Below, piece after piece: positions 7,232-13,289 of a stretch of 13,289 nt of DNA. The notes under the pieces were generated by a model that was not told where the DNA came from, did not search any database, and saw nothing but the letters and a program-made list of their open reading frames with translations. Source of the DNA: Flavobacteriales bacterium UBA5422 (lineage in GTDB: Bacteria > Bacteroidota > Bacteroidia > Flavobacteriales_D > Crocinitomicaceae); assembly GCA_002409405.1 (NCBI GenBank), contig DHNG01000001.1:1-13289 (forward strand). Reading direction: 5' to 3'. Every line of letters starts with the position of its first letter. The stretch's first letter is position 1. Position numbers and translations under genes: made by a program.

Positions 7232-7258
7232 TCAAGGCGCGCAGCGACTGATGCTTTT
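7221..7258 (-). terminator. Terminator-like hairpin facing the secreted-protein gene
   Basis: AAAAGCA (7223-7229) pairs with TGCTTTT (7252-7258) around a 22-base GC-rich loop. Read on the minus strand the hairpin ends in six T residues (7226-7221), as expected for a terminator of the gene at 7315-8166. The whole element resembles a diverged copy of the tRNA terminator (AAAAAGCA, a GCG-AGCGA core, TGCTTTT). Confidence 0.55.
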
Positions 7259-7285
7259 GATCCACTGCACGTCAATTTTTTGGGA

Positions 7286-7303
7286 TCAGGGACTAATCCC
7301 TGA
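7286..7303. repeat. Small inverted repeat downstream of the secreted-protein gene
   Basis: TCAGGGA (7286-7292) and TCCCTGA (7297-7303) form a seven-pair stem with a four-base loop, 11 bases past the minus-strand stop. On the minus strand it is followed by A residues rather than T, so it is not a canonical terminator; it could protect the mRNA 3' end. Confidence 0.4.
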
Positions 7304-7314
7304 AGACATCATTA

Positions 7315-8166
7315 TCAATTCTGTATCCCTCCTCTTTCACCCCCAAACGAGGTAAACTGCGATTTTTTATTGGTTTTAGTTATTTCATTCCACAATAAAA
7401 GACTAGAATACCACTTAGAGTAAAAAGTAATAGTTTTGCCATTTAGCATGATGCTATTCTTTACACCATCATAGTAATTAAAGTTATTGTTGATTGAAAC
7501 CATGAATAAATTAGCATCAAATTCTTTGATCTTTTCAATTCCTTCTTCATTAAGTAATAGTTGAGATTCGTATTTACGCATTTTAAATGATTTCGTTGTA
7601 ACAATAGATTGAACATCTCCTTGCTTATACTCACTGTTAATATAAGAAGCGTAGTAGTTATTTTGGTTTTTAAAAATTACAACTGTATGACTAGGAATCA
7701 ACATTCCTTCATAATAGTTGCCATCCCATGTTGAAGTAATAACAAGTGTATCCTTTTCCTTCATTTGTTCCAACAAAGGCAGATACCTTTTATTAAAGAA
7801 AAAACAATTCAAATGAATTGGTTCATTATAAGAGGGATATATACTAAAATAAAATTGATTTGTACTTTCTAGTGAATCCGAAGGTGTATACATGAATTTG
7901 TAATTCCCTTGTGTTGAGGTAATTGTTTGTTCTTTTTTAATTTCTAATTCTCTACTTGAAGTATCTATGTAATTGCCTGAATTTCCTCGAATTGAAGCGT
8001 TTGCATAAATTCCGAATTCACCTTTCGATTTTGAGTTTAAAGAATTAGTACAGATACAAGCGGTATCAATTGTTAACTTAATTTCATATTGATCTTGGCC
8101 TACTGCTGCAACAGGAGTTAAAGTCACAAGCAATAAGACGATTACCGATATGGAGTATGCTCTCAT
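7315..8166 (-). CDS. Secreted protein of unknown family
   Basis: I do not recognise this family. The 283-residue protein starts with a clear Sec signal peptide (MRAYSISVIVLLLVTLTPVAAVGQ, cleavage probably around residue 22-24), and no lipobox cysteine is seen. The mature part is rich in Ser, Asn, Lys, Tyr and beta-branched residues and looks beta-stranded. Two cysteines occur close together (ACICTN, about residues 36-39). It has no T9SS sorting domain and no further membrane segment, so a periplasmic location is most likely. Composition is AT-rich (about 25% GC in one sampled 60-base line), unlike the DUF1800 gene on the other side of tRNA-Lys. The ATG overlaps the stop of an upstream 62-codon frame by ATGA, and the signal peptide confirms this start. 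Transcription probably ends at the hairpins at 7221-7258. It diverges from the CPBP protease gene. Confidence 0.75.
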   Translation of the reverse strand: MRAYSISVIVLLLVTLTPVAAVGQDQYEIKLTIDTACICTNSLNSKSKGEFGIYANASIRGNSGNYIDTSSRELEIKKEQTITSTQGNYKFMYTPSDSLESTNQFYFSIYPSYNEPIHLNCFFFNKRYLPLLEQMKEKDTLVITSTWDGNYYEGMLIPSHTVVIFKNQNNYYASYINSEYKQGDVQSIVTTKSFKMRKYESQLLLNEEGIEKIKEFDANLFMVSINNNFNYYDGVKNSIMLNGKTITFYSKWYSSLLLWNEITKTNKKSQFTSFGGERGGIQN

Positions 8167-8351
8167 GAACTATTAATGTGTTTATAATGTACAGCTTCAT
8201 CATAAATTGGTTCAACTATAATATTTTTTTGAAACCAACATGTAAATAAAGGATTAGTGTATTTTTCTCTCATACTCACTCTTAGCTTTCCTTTGACTTT
8301 TCTCTTGTGAGACAGAGACTCCGTCTTTCCGCCGCGGTGGACTATGCTCAT
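8163..8351 (-). CDS. Possible 62-codon upstream gene, translationally coupled
   Basis: This is an uncertain call. The frame encodes a short protein with a very basic first half (HRGGKTESLSHKRKVKGKLRVSMREK) and a more ordinary second half (FTCWFQKNIIVEPIYDEAVHYKHINSS). It has no signal peptide, membrane segment or known motif. The argument for it is position: its TGA stop overlaps the ATG of the secreted-protein gene by four bases, a usual coupling arrangement. Against it, an open frame of this length can arise by chance in AT-rich DNA, and no promoter or family supports it. A shorter form could start at the internal Met (residue 27). The proposed start codon lies inside a hairpin (8347-8375). 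Confidence 0.35.
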   Translation of the reverse strand: MSIVHRGGKTESLSHKRKVKGKLRVSMREKYTNPLFTCWFQKNIIVEPIYDEAVHYKHINSS

Positions 8352-8375
8352 TCTTCTTTTCAGAAAGAGAATGAG
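8347..8375 (-). repeat. Inverted repeat covering the start codon of the 62-codon frame
   Basis: CTCATTCT (8347-8354) and AGAATGAG (8368-8375) form eight perfect pairs around a 13-base loop. In minus-strand RNA the ATG at 8351-8349 is in the 3' arm, so folding would hide it. Whether it is functional depends on whether the small gene is real. Confidence 0.4.
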
Positions 8376-8441
8376 TGTGCGCGTTCACTACCATTTATTA
8401 CTGTTTCAACCTAAAATCCTACGGCTTAAGCTGCTTTCATC

Positions 8442-8472
8442 TTTATCAAACTGGAAGATTACATTAGCATTG
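8442..8472 (+). promoter_or_regulatory. Weak candidate promoter of the CPBP protease gene
   Basis: TTTA (8442-8445), a 19-base spacer and TAGCATTG (8465-8472) each differ by one base from TTTG and TAnnTTTG, with exact spacing. The ATG is 19 bases downstream. A perfect eight-base palindrome, GCTTAAGC (8424-8431), lies just upstream and could be part of an operator. The call rests on spacing more than on sequence. Confidence 0.35.
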
Positions 8473-8491
8473 TTGGATTAAATTCAATACT

Positions 8492-9361
8492 ATGCTCAAC
8501 AAATTCAGAACACTTTGCGACGAGAAACTATATCTAAAATTGATAACCGTATTCCTGGTTGTTTTGGCTTCACTAGCGATACTGATTCCCATCGTTCAGC
8601 TCGCGCTGCTATTTGGAGTAGATCTTATGAAAGCACACGATGTTCGAATGAAGGTTGAATTTGGCAACGTCTTTTTCTTCTTTCTTTTTGGCGCTTGTTC
8701 GATTGCAATTATTTGGCTTGCACAGAAATATCTGCACAAAAGAACACTTGCTGATCTTGGCTTCAGAACCAAAATTCTAACCCTTTTCTTCATTGGTTTT
8801 TTGGTAGGCGTCTTTATGTTTGGATTGGAATACCTGGTACTGGGAATAAGTGCACAGGAGGTCAAATTTGTATCTGTAATTCCCGGCAATAGTTCCATAC
8901 CTGCGTATCTTGGTTATTATAGCTATTTCTTCTTCGGGGTGTTGATCTGGAACTCATTCATTGAGGAATTGAGTTGTCGGGCTTATCCTATTGAAACACT
9001 TCGTAAGCAGCTGAATCCCCACATCATTTTCATTCTAATGGGAGTTCTTTTTACACTCGCTCATTTTGTTGTTCGTGATTTCAGCTTCTCTTTTGCGATA
9101 AGCTTGTTTATAACGTCCTACGCCTTGTCAGGGATTTACTATTATTCTCGCTCCATTTGGTTGGCTATAGGAGTTCATACCGGCATCAATTGGTTTGGTT
9201 TTTCCTTTGCTGGAGAAAATTGGAAATTGGGAGCATTGGTTCGCATTGAGTTTTATGATCTCCCAACATGGATTATGGATGTTACACGCCCATTCATTGG
9301 GATCTGTGTATTCTTGCTTGTGAGGGTTGCCAATAAAAAAGGTCTTTTCCAAAAAATCTAA
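8492..9361 (+). CDS. CPBP-family intramembrane metalloprotease (CAAX protease/Abi type)
   Basis: This 289-residue protein has about eight hydrophobic segments and all three CPBP motifs: EExxxR as EELSCR (158-163), FxxxH as FTLAH (187-191) and HxxxN as HTGIN (229-233). In the family the glutamates and histidines hold a zinc ion and activate water for cleavage within or near the membrane. Known members include the eukaryotic CAAX protease Rce1 and bacteriocin-immunity or peptide-processing proteins of Gram-positive bacteria. All catalytic residues are present, so activity is expected. The substrate is unknown. The kinase-regulator pair begins 43 bases downstream on the same strand with its own promoter element, so the genes may be read together or separately. 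On the other side lies the divergent secreted-protein gene. Confidence 0.92.
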   Translation: MLNKFRTLCDEKLYLKLITVFLVVLASLAILIPIVQLALLFGVDLMKAHDVRMKVEFGNVFFFFLFGACSIAIIWLAQKYLHKRTLADLGFRTKILTLFFIGFLVGVFMFGLEYLVLGISAQEVKFVSVIPGNSSIPAYLGYYSYFFFGVLIWNSFIEELSCRAYPIETLRKQLNPHIIFILMGVLFTLAHFVVRDFSFSFAISLFITSYALSGIYYYSRSIWLAIGVHTGINWFGFSFAGENWKLGALVRIEFYDLPTWIMDVTRPFIGICVFLLVRVANKKGLFQKI

Positions 9362-9381
9362 AGTGGAAAAGAAACAAAATC

Positions 9382-9389
9382 TATCTTTG
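9382..9389 (+). promoter_or_regulatory. -7 promoter element of the kinase-regulator operon
   Basis: TATCTTTG matches the Bacteroidota -7 consensus exactly and lies 15 bases before the kinase ATG, between the two genes. No TTTG is found at the -33 position, so the promoter may be weak or need an activator. Any leader would be under about 15 bases. Confidence 0.5.
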
Positions 9390-9404
9390 CTTAATGCTCA
9401 TTAA

Positions 9405-10436
9405 ATGACAAACGCAGCTAAAAATAACAGCTTTCGCATTTACCCTTGGATATTCATCCCATTACTTGGGTTGATCTACTATACTACAATTTTCATGATG
9501 TCCATGATGAGTGATGCTGATTACGGTTTCGATTGGATCGGGGTACTCATCCTTTCAATTCAATTGGGGGTTATTTGGTGGCTTTCTCAATTTACACTGA
9601 ATAAACTCATAAAAAGGGGATGGCGGATGAATATTCAATTGTTCCTCTTTGGTGTGATAGCAATTGTCCTATTAAACGCATGTATCTTCTTTACCTTAAG
9701 GACTATTTACGTTACAATCAGATACCCGGAATTTCCATTGTTCAATTGGATTTTACTTGTAGTTACATCATTGGAAGGCCTGTTAAAAGGAATTATTGTT
9801 ATGAGCCTTTTGTTTAGTCTCCATTTTTTCAAACGATGGAGGCTTGAAAGCGAAGAAAATGAACGATTAAAACGAAACGAATTGGAGCTTCAAAACAGAG
9901 CATTAAAAAGTCAGCTAAACCCACATTTTCTATTCAATAATCTGAATACATTATCCGGATTAATCCGACAGGATCAGTCGATTGCAAATGAATTTTTAAA
10001 AGAAATGTCAGACATGTACCGCTACATTTTAAAAACAACTGAAACAGAGGTTGTTCCGTTGATGGATGAGGTGCAATTTGCCGAAAGCTACACCCGTTTG
10101 CTCAAAAAACGTTTCGGTAAAAACTTCAATTACTCCATAGAAGTAACCGATTTTGATTATGTCCTTCCACCAATTTCCCTGCATTTATTGTTAGAGAATA
10201 TTGTCAAGCACAATCGGATTGATGAGGATTGTCCGATGTATTTTACGATTAAACAAACCGAAGGATCATTGTTTGTTGAGAACACAGTCAACCTAAAGAA
10301 CAGCGTGGATTCTACAAAAAAAGGACTGCAGATTTTAACCGAGCAATACACCTTTCTTACAAGCAAAACAATCGAAATCAACGAATACAACAATTTGTTC
10401 TCGGTTAAACTACCTTTACTGAAAATAATAGGATGA
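9405..10436 (+). CDS. LytS/YehU-type membrane sensor histidine kinase
   Basis: The 343-residue protein has four N-terminal membrane helices (about 11-32, 43-65, 75-98, 112-141) with very short loops, so it probably senses a signal in or at the membrane. A charged, likely coiled-coil linker (about 143-168) leads to the His_kinase domain (PF06580 type): SQLNPHFLFNNLNTL, with the phospho-accepting His at 174. The ATPase part keeps the N-box LLLENIVKHN (261-270) and VENTVN (291-296). Where relatives read STGIGLxNL, this one has STKKGLQIL (303-311), losing a glycine of the nucleotide-binding loop. ATP binding may therefore be altered, though GL is kept. Its stop overlaps the response regulator by ATGA, marking it as the cognate partner. 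The CPBP protease precedes it. Confidence 0.92.
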   Translation: MTNAAKNNSFRIYPWIFIPLLGLIYYTTIFMMSMMSDADYGFDWIGVLILSIQLGVIWWLSQFTLNKLIKRGWRMNIQLFLFGVIAIVLLNACIFFTLRTIYVTIRYPEFPLFNWILLVVTSLEGLLKGIIVMSLLFSLHFFKRWRLESEENERLKRNELELQNRALKSQLNPHFLFNNLNTLSGLIRQDQSIANEFLKEMSDMYRYILKTTETEVVPLMDEVQFAESYTRLLKKRFGKNFNYSIEVTDFDYVLPPISLHLLLENIVKHNRIDEDCPMYFTIKQTEGSLFVENTVNLKNSVDSTKKGLQILTEQYTFLTSKTIEINEYNNLFSVKLPLLKIIG

Positions 10437-11188
10437 ATGTATTAATTATAGAAGATGAAGAAAGCGCTTTTGAAAACCTGAAACGCATCTTATTGGAAAT
10501 TGATCCGGCGATTAATATCGTATGTTGGTTGCAGAGTGTTGAACAATCCATTCATTGGTTTAAAACAAATGATGTTCCTGAGCTCATCTTTTTAGACATT
10601 CAATTAAGTGATGATTTGAGCTTTAAAATCTTTGAATCTGTGGAAGTAATAGTACCCATAGTATTTACAACGGCTTTCGATGAATACGCAATCAAAGCAT
10701 TCGAATTAAACAGTATCGATTACATTCTAAAACCCATCTCCAAGAACAGTATCGAAAAGGCAATTACGAAGTACAAGTCAAGTATAAATCGCCCTCCTAA
10801 ATCATACACTAGCTTCATTCAAGATTTGAAGTCCGTTTCGATCAATCCATCCTATAAAGAGCGATTTTTAGTCAACAAAGCAGATGAATTATTAATTATT
10901 CCAATCGCAAACATCTCCTATTTCTTTAAGGATAACGATACGTACATGGTCTTAAAAAATGGCGATCGCTACGCTATAAAATTCACCTTAGATGAGCTCA
11001 TTCATTTATTAGACCCCATTCAATTCTATCGGATCAATCGCCAAATGATTGTTCATATAAATGCCATATCTAAAATTTCGTTGTGGTTCAAAGGGAAACT
11101 AAAATTGCGGCTGATTCCGGAATTTGATGAACCTGTTTTTGTGAGTAGGGAAGGCGCCACAAAATTTAAAGCTTGGATGGACAAATAA
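10433..11188 (+). CDS. LytTR-family response regulator
   Basis: The 251-residue protein has an N-terminal receiver domain (about 1-120): acidic pocket E7/D8, phospho-acceptor D55 in LIFLDIQLS, switch Thr at 79/80 in VFTTAFDEYAIKAF, and K100 in YILKPIS. The C-terminal LytTR DNA-binding domain (about 142-248) includes the family patterns FYRINRQMIVH (198-208) and VSREGATKFKAWM (237-249). It should be phosphorylated by the kinase it overlaps (ATGA at 10433-10436) and then bind paired direct repeats upstream of target promoters. Likely targets include its own region and the CPBP gene, but no convincing LytTR site was found by eye. The family's usual length and all key receiver residues are intact. 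The gene ends 43 bases from the convergent DUF2007 gene, with no clear terminator between. Confidence 0.94.
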   Translation: MNVLIIEDEESAFENLKRILLEIDPAINIVCWLQSVEQSIHWFKTNDVPELIFLDIQLSDDLSFKIFESVEVIVPIVFTTAFDEYAIKAFELNSIDYILKPISKNSIEKAITKYKSSINRPPKSYTSFIQDLKSVSINPSYKERFLVNKADELLIIPIANISYFFKDNDTYMVLKNGDRYAIKFTLDELIHLLDPIQFYRINRQMIVHINAISKISLWFKGKLKLRLIPEFDEPVFVSREGATKFKAWMDK

Positions 11189-11231
11189 CGACGATTGAGA
11201 ACATAATCCCTCTTGGCGAAATACTTCGTTA

Positions 11232-11645
11232 TCACTTCCCATCAAACTCCTCCCCGCAATCCAGGCATTTGTACACATCTTTGCTATACAGAGGAAAAAC
11301 AAATAATAGAAATGACATAATAGCAGCCAGAATTCCACCGGCGTTTTTCATGGATTTATACCCCGATTGAATATGAGTGGATACACATTTCGGACAATGG
11401 ATGGCTTTTCCATCATCGGTTGTATAAGGAGTTCCTTCCAGTTCTAGCAAAATCTCTTTCGCATGTGCAACGTCCTCTTCGTTGATTTTAAGCTTGATAC
11501 CTCCAATCAGGTTGGAATAAAGCGGATTGATCGATACAATGTGTTCATCAAACAAAAAGCAGGTAATTCCTTCACTTTCCAGTTTAATTTTCAGAAGATG
11601 CGCATCCACTGAATTGTCGAACGTTTTGAATGTAATCAGGGTCAT
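11232..11645 (-). CDS. DUF2007 protein with a membrane-interrupted zinc ribbon
   Basis: The first ~72 residues match the DUF2007 pattern (putative signal-transducing domain, related to PII-like folds): TFKTFDNSVDAHLLKIKLESEGI, then a hydrophobic strand and EDVAHAKEILLELE. The second half has CPKC (84-87) and CLDC (127-130), a CxxC...CxxC zinc ribbon whose two knuckles are parted by about 40 residues that include a hydrophobic helix (about 101-120). Either the zinc site forms across a membrane hairpin, or the helix is a buried element. DUF2007 proteins often carry such C-terminal additions; their function is unknown. The gene lies 55 bases downstream of the thioredoxin-fold gene on the same strand and may share its mRNA. 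No good promoter was seen directly upstream. Confidence 0.8.
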   Translation of the reverse strand: MTLITFKTFDNSVDAHLLKIKLESEGITCFLFDEHIVSINPLYSNLIGGIKLKINEEDVAHAKEILLELEGTPYTTDDGKAIHCPKCVSTHIQSGYKSMKNAGGILAAIMSFLLFVFPLYSKDVYKCLDCGEEFDGK

Positions 11646-11700
11646 ATATGTCTAACGGGTAAAAAGCTATTCGTTGAGGTATACAATCTACGGAATCTCC

Positions 11701-12951
11701 TTATTTTCCTGTTTTTATGAGGTCTACCAGTTTCTGGGTTTCTGTATAATTTTCGTTATTTTTCTTTGCAATTTCAATTGTTTTTTCAGCCTGAGTAAGG
11801 GCCTTCTGCTGAGCGCCTGATTTGTAGAGCAACCAAGCGTAAGTGTCATTGTTCGCATAGCTATTGTTCAGTTCTATCGAACGGATCGAACATTTTATAG
11901 CCATTTTTACTTTATTTGTTTCACCCGCATTTGCCTGTGAATTTACTCCCCATGCATAGAAATTCAGGCTGTTTTCATCATTCCAAATCTTGGCAATATA
12001 CGATTCTAATGTTTTGTTATAATTAACAGTATCACCAATCTGGTCATAAAAAGCAAGGGCGGTCTGTAAAACTAGGTGGATACCCATGATACCAGTTATT
12101 CTTCCATCCGTTTCTTTGAACAAATAGGGTTCACCGGTGTCATATTCCTCCAACGCCTGTATTGCTTTTTTAAAAGCAGGTTCATCTTTGTGCTCTATAG
12201 CAATGTAACAAGCTTCGTTTATTATCCGTGCGATTCGTGCATTGACCTGGTCTTTCTTTAAATACACATAAAATTTTTCTTTGTTTTGTTCCAGAAATGA
12301 AAAATACGGACTGTCAAAAGGAATAAACGTTTGTGAATTATGTACACAGAATTCGTAGATGAATTTCAGGTTTTTTTCTTCAGAAAGATCGTGAGGTTCT
12401 ACTGTATTTAAGTAATCCATTACAATACTTGAATCAAGCTCAAACGCATCCCTCAACATGTAACAATACGCAAATAAGAAATCCGAATCCCGGTTACCCG
12501 CGGCGTATTGTTTTTTGTAATCGGAAAGCACCTTGCCATTTGTTATAACATGCCGCGCCTGTTCTAAAAACTCTTCAGGAGAGAACACCCCGACGATCCG
12601 GTGTAGTTCATTTCCCGACTGATCAAGAAATAAGAATGTAGGGTGCATTTTAATGGTATAAACCTTATTGACCTCTATCCCCTTTTCTTTTAATGTGTTG
12701 ACTTCAAAATTTATAAAGTTTGAATTGTAAAACCGAGCAACCTCCGGGGCACTGAAAGCCGTTTTTTCCATCTGAAAACAAGCTCCGCAGCCATCAAAAT
12801 GGAAATATAACATGACAATTTTATTCTCTTCCTTCGCAGTATCAAATAGTTTGGAATAAGGCAATTGCCGGAATATAAGAGTAGTGTCTGAAGCAAAACC
12901 GGAGGTACTTGCCATAATTGCTATGCTTAAAAAAAATAATCGTAAAGTCAT
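11701..12951 (-). CDS. Exported thioredoxin-fold protein with helical repeat tail
   Basis: The 416-residue protein begins with a signal peptide (MTLRLFFLSIAIMASTSGFA, cleavage after about residue 20). A thioredoxin-like domain follows at about 28-137: WCxxC-equivalent motif FDGCGAC (active cysteines 55 and 58), and the cis-proline in KMHPTFLF (Pro 104). This resembles Thioredoxin_7/DUF255-type domains, which reduce or shuffle disulfides in the periplasm. Residues about 140-416 are mostly helical and end in TPR-like units (NDTYAWLLYKSGAQQKALTQAEKTIEIAKK, about 367-396), suggesting protein binding. Both cysteines are present, so redox activity is plausible; the partner is unknown. The DUF2007 gene follows on the same strand. 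A -7 element lies 87 bases upstream of the start. Confidence 0.88.
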   Translation of the reverse strand: MTLRLFFLSIAIMASTSGFASDTTLIFRQLPYSKLFDTAKEENKIVMLYFHFDGCGACFQMEKTAFSAPEVARFYNSNFINFEVNTLKEKGIEVNKVYTIKMHPTFLFLDQSGNELHRIVGVFSPEEFLEQARHVITNGKVLSDYKKQYAAGNRDSDFLFAYCYMLRDAFELDSSIVMDYLNTVEPHDLSEEKNLKFIYEFCVHNSQTFIPFDSPYFSFLEQNKEKFYVYLKKDQVNARIARIINEACYIAIEHKDEPAFKKAIQALEEYDTGEPYLFKETDGRITGIMGIHLVLQTALAFYDQIGDTVNYNKTLESYIAKIWNDENSLNFYAWGVNSQANAGETNKVKMAIKCSIRSIELNNSYANNDTYAWLLYKSGAQQKALTQAEKTIEIAKKNNENYTETQKLVDLIKTGK

Positions 12952-13038
12952 GGTAGAAGTGTTTAATTAAAACATAAGTTTTGATTTAGCGAAGCAGGCA
13001 AAATTGTATGAGAACACATACCTGATTTAACTCATTTT

Positions 13039-13046
13039 CAAATATA
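13039..13046 (-). promoter_or_regulatory. -7 promoter element of the thioredoxin-fold gene
   Basis: TATATTTG on the minus strand matches TAnnTTTG exactly, in the 150-base gap between the partial gene at the window end and the thioredoxin-fold gene. No TTTG or TTG occurs at the -33 position. It would give a leader of roughly 80 bases. Nothing else is recognised in this gap. Confidence 0.45.
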
Positions 13047-13101
13047 AGCATTTTTTTAACCGGACGTTCGACCTTTTCCCCGGGAAACAAAATGAATACG
13101 C

Positions 13102-13289
13102 TTATTGTTGCGGCAGGTAATCTTCCAGTGTTTGAAATGTTTTGTTGGTGTAATTGTCGAAATGAAACGTGTCTAATTTTTTTAACAGGATTGTCAGCTG
13201 TTCTTTTTCGCGTTGTGTCAATTCTCCGGTGGCAATTTTACCAAGTGTATTCATTTTTTCAAAAATTCCGAATAGTTCAAATTTCCCTG
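13102..13289 (-). CDS. C-terminal end of an unrecognised protein (gene leaves the window)
   Basis: On the minus strand one frame (first full codon at 13287-13285) is open from the window edge to a TAA at 13104-13102; the other two frames stop quickly. It gives 61 residues with a charged helical character, for example KIATGELTQREKEQLTILLKKL, then DTFHFDNYTNKTFQTLEDYLPQQ at the end. Codon composition is like the neighbouring genes and no start is needed, because the gene enters from outside. No signal sequence or domain can be judged from this fragment and I do not recognise the family. The next gene on this strand starts 150 bases further on and has its own candidate promoter. Confidence 0.65.
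   Translation of the reverse strand, partial: GKFELFGIFEKMNTLGKIATGELTQREKEQLTILLKKLDTFHFDNYTNKTFQTLEDYLPQQ

Noticed and set aside
7282..7288. GGGATCA repeated from the tRNA-Lys 3' end, as an attachment-site remnant
   Set aside because: Seven bases are too few, and no integrase or element boundary is visible.
8395..8491. LytTR-type direct repeats upstream of the CPBP gene
   Set aside because: No pair of matching 9-base repeats at the usual spacing could be found by eye; only a short palindrome at 8424-8431.
1..13289. CRISPR array, insertion sequence, integrase or phage gene
   Set aside because: No regularly spaced repeats, transposase or integrase motifs were seen on either strand.

Overview
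The window comes from a member of the Bacteroidota, most likely Flavobacteriales. Three genes end in a type IX secretion system (T9SS) C-terminal sorting domain. Several promoters match the Bacteroidota form TTTG-N19-TAnnTTTG rather than E. coli -35/-10. A DUF1800/DUF1501 pair and a LytS-type kinase with a LytTR regulator are also typical of that phylum. Assignment below order level is not possible from this window.

Layout, left to right. (1) 1-2180, plus strand: the 3' end of a probable subtilisin-like T9SS protein, overlapping by ATGA a second T9SS-sorted secreted protein. Base composition changes sharply inside this pair. (2) 2190-3694, minus strand: a SAM methyltransferase and a ZIP metal transporter, joined by a one-base stop/start overlap and driven by a promoter so close to the ATG that the mRNA may be leaderless. 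(3) 3712-6948, minus strand: a DUF1800-DUF1501 operon; the DUF1501 protein carries both a twin-arginine-like N-terminus and a T9SS C-terminus. (4) 6999-7258: tRNA-Lys(UUU) with a consensus-perfect promoter, followed by two diverged terminator hairpins whose inner arms also pair with each other. (5) 7315-8375, minus strand: an AT-rich accessory stretch with a secreted protein of unknown family, overlapped by a possible 62-codon upstream gene whose start codon lies in a hairpin. (6) 8442-11188, plus strand: an intact CPBP-family membrane protease, then an overlapping LytS-type sensor kinase and LytTR response regulator. (7) 11232-12951, minus strand: a DUF2007 protein with a zinc ribbon split by a membrane segment, and an exported thioredoxin-fold protein with a helical repeat tail. 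(8) 13102-13289, minus strand: the C-terminal end of an unrecognised gene leaving the window.

Functionally, much of the window concerns the cell envelope: secreted T9SS cargo, metal uptake, an exported thiol protein, and a membrane protease beside a two-component system. The best candidate for an undescribed system is the CPBP protease + LytS/LytTR set with its divergent secreted partner at 7315-11188. The DUF1800/DUF1501 pair is a widespread but functionally unassigned exported module. No insertion sequence, integrase, phage gene or CRISPR array was seen.
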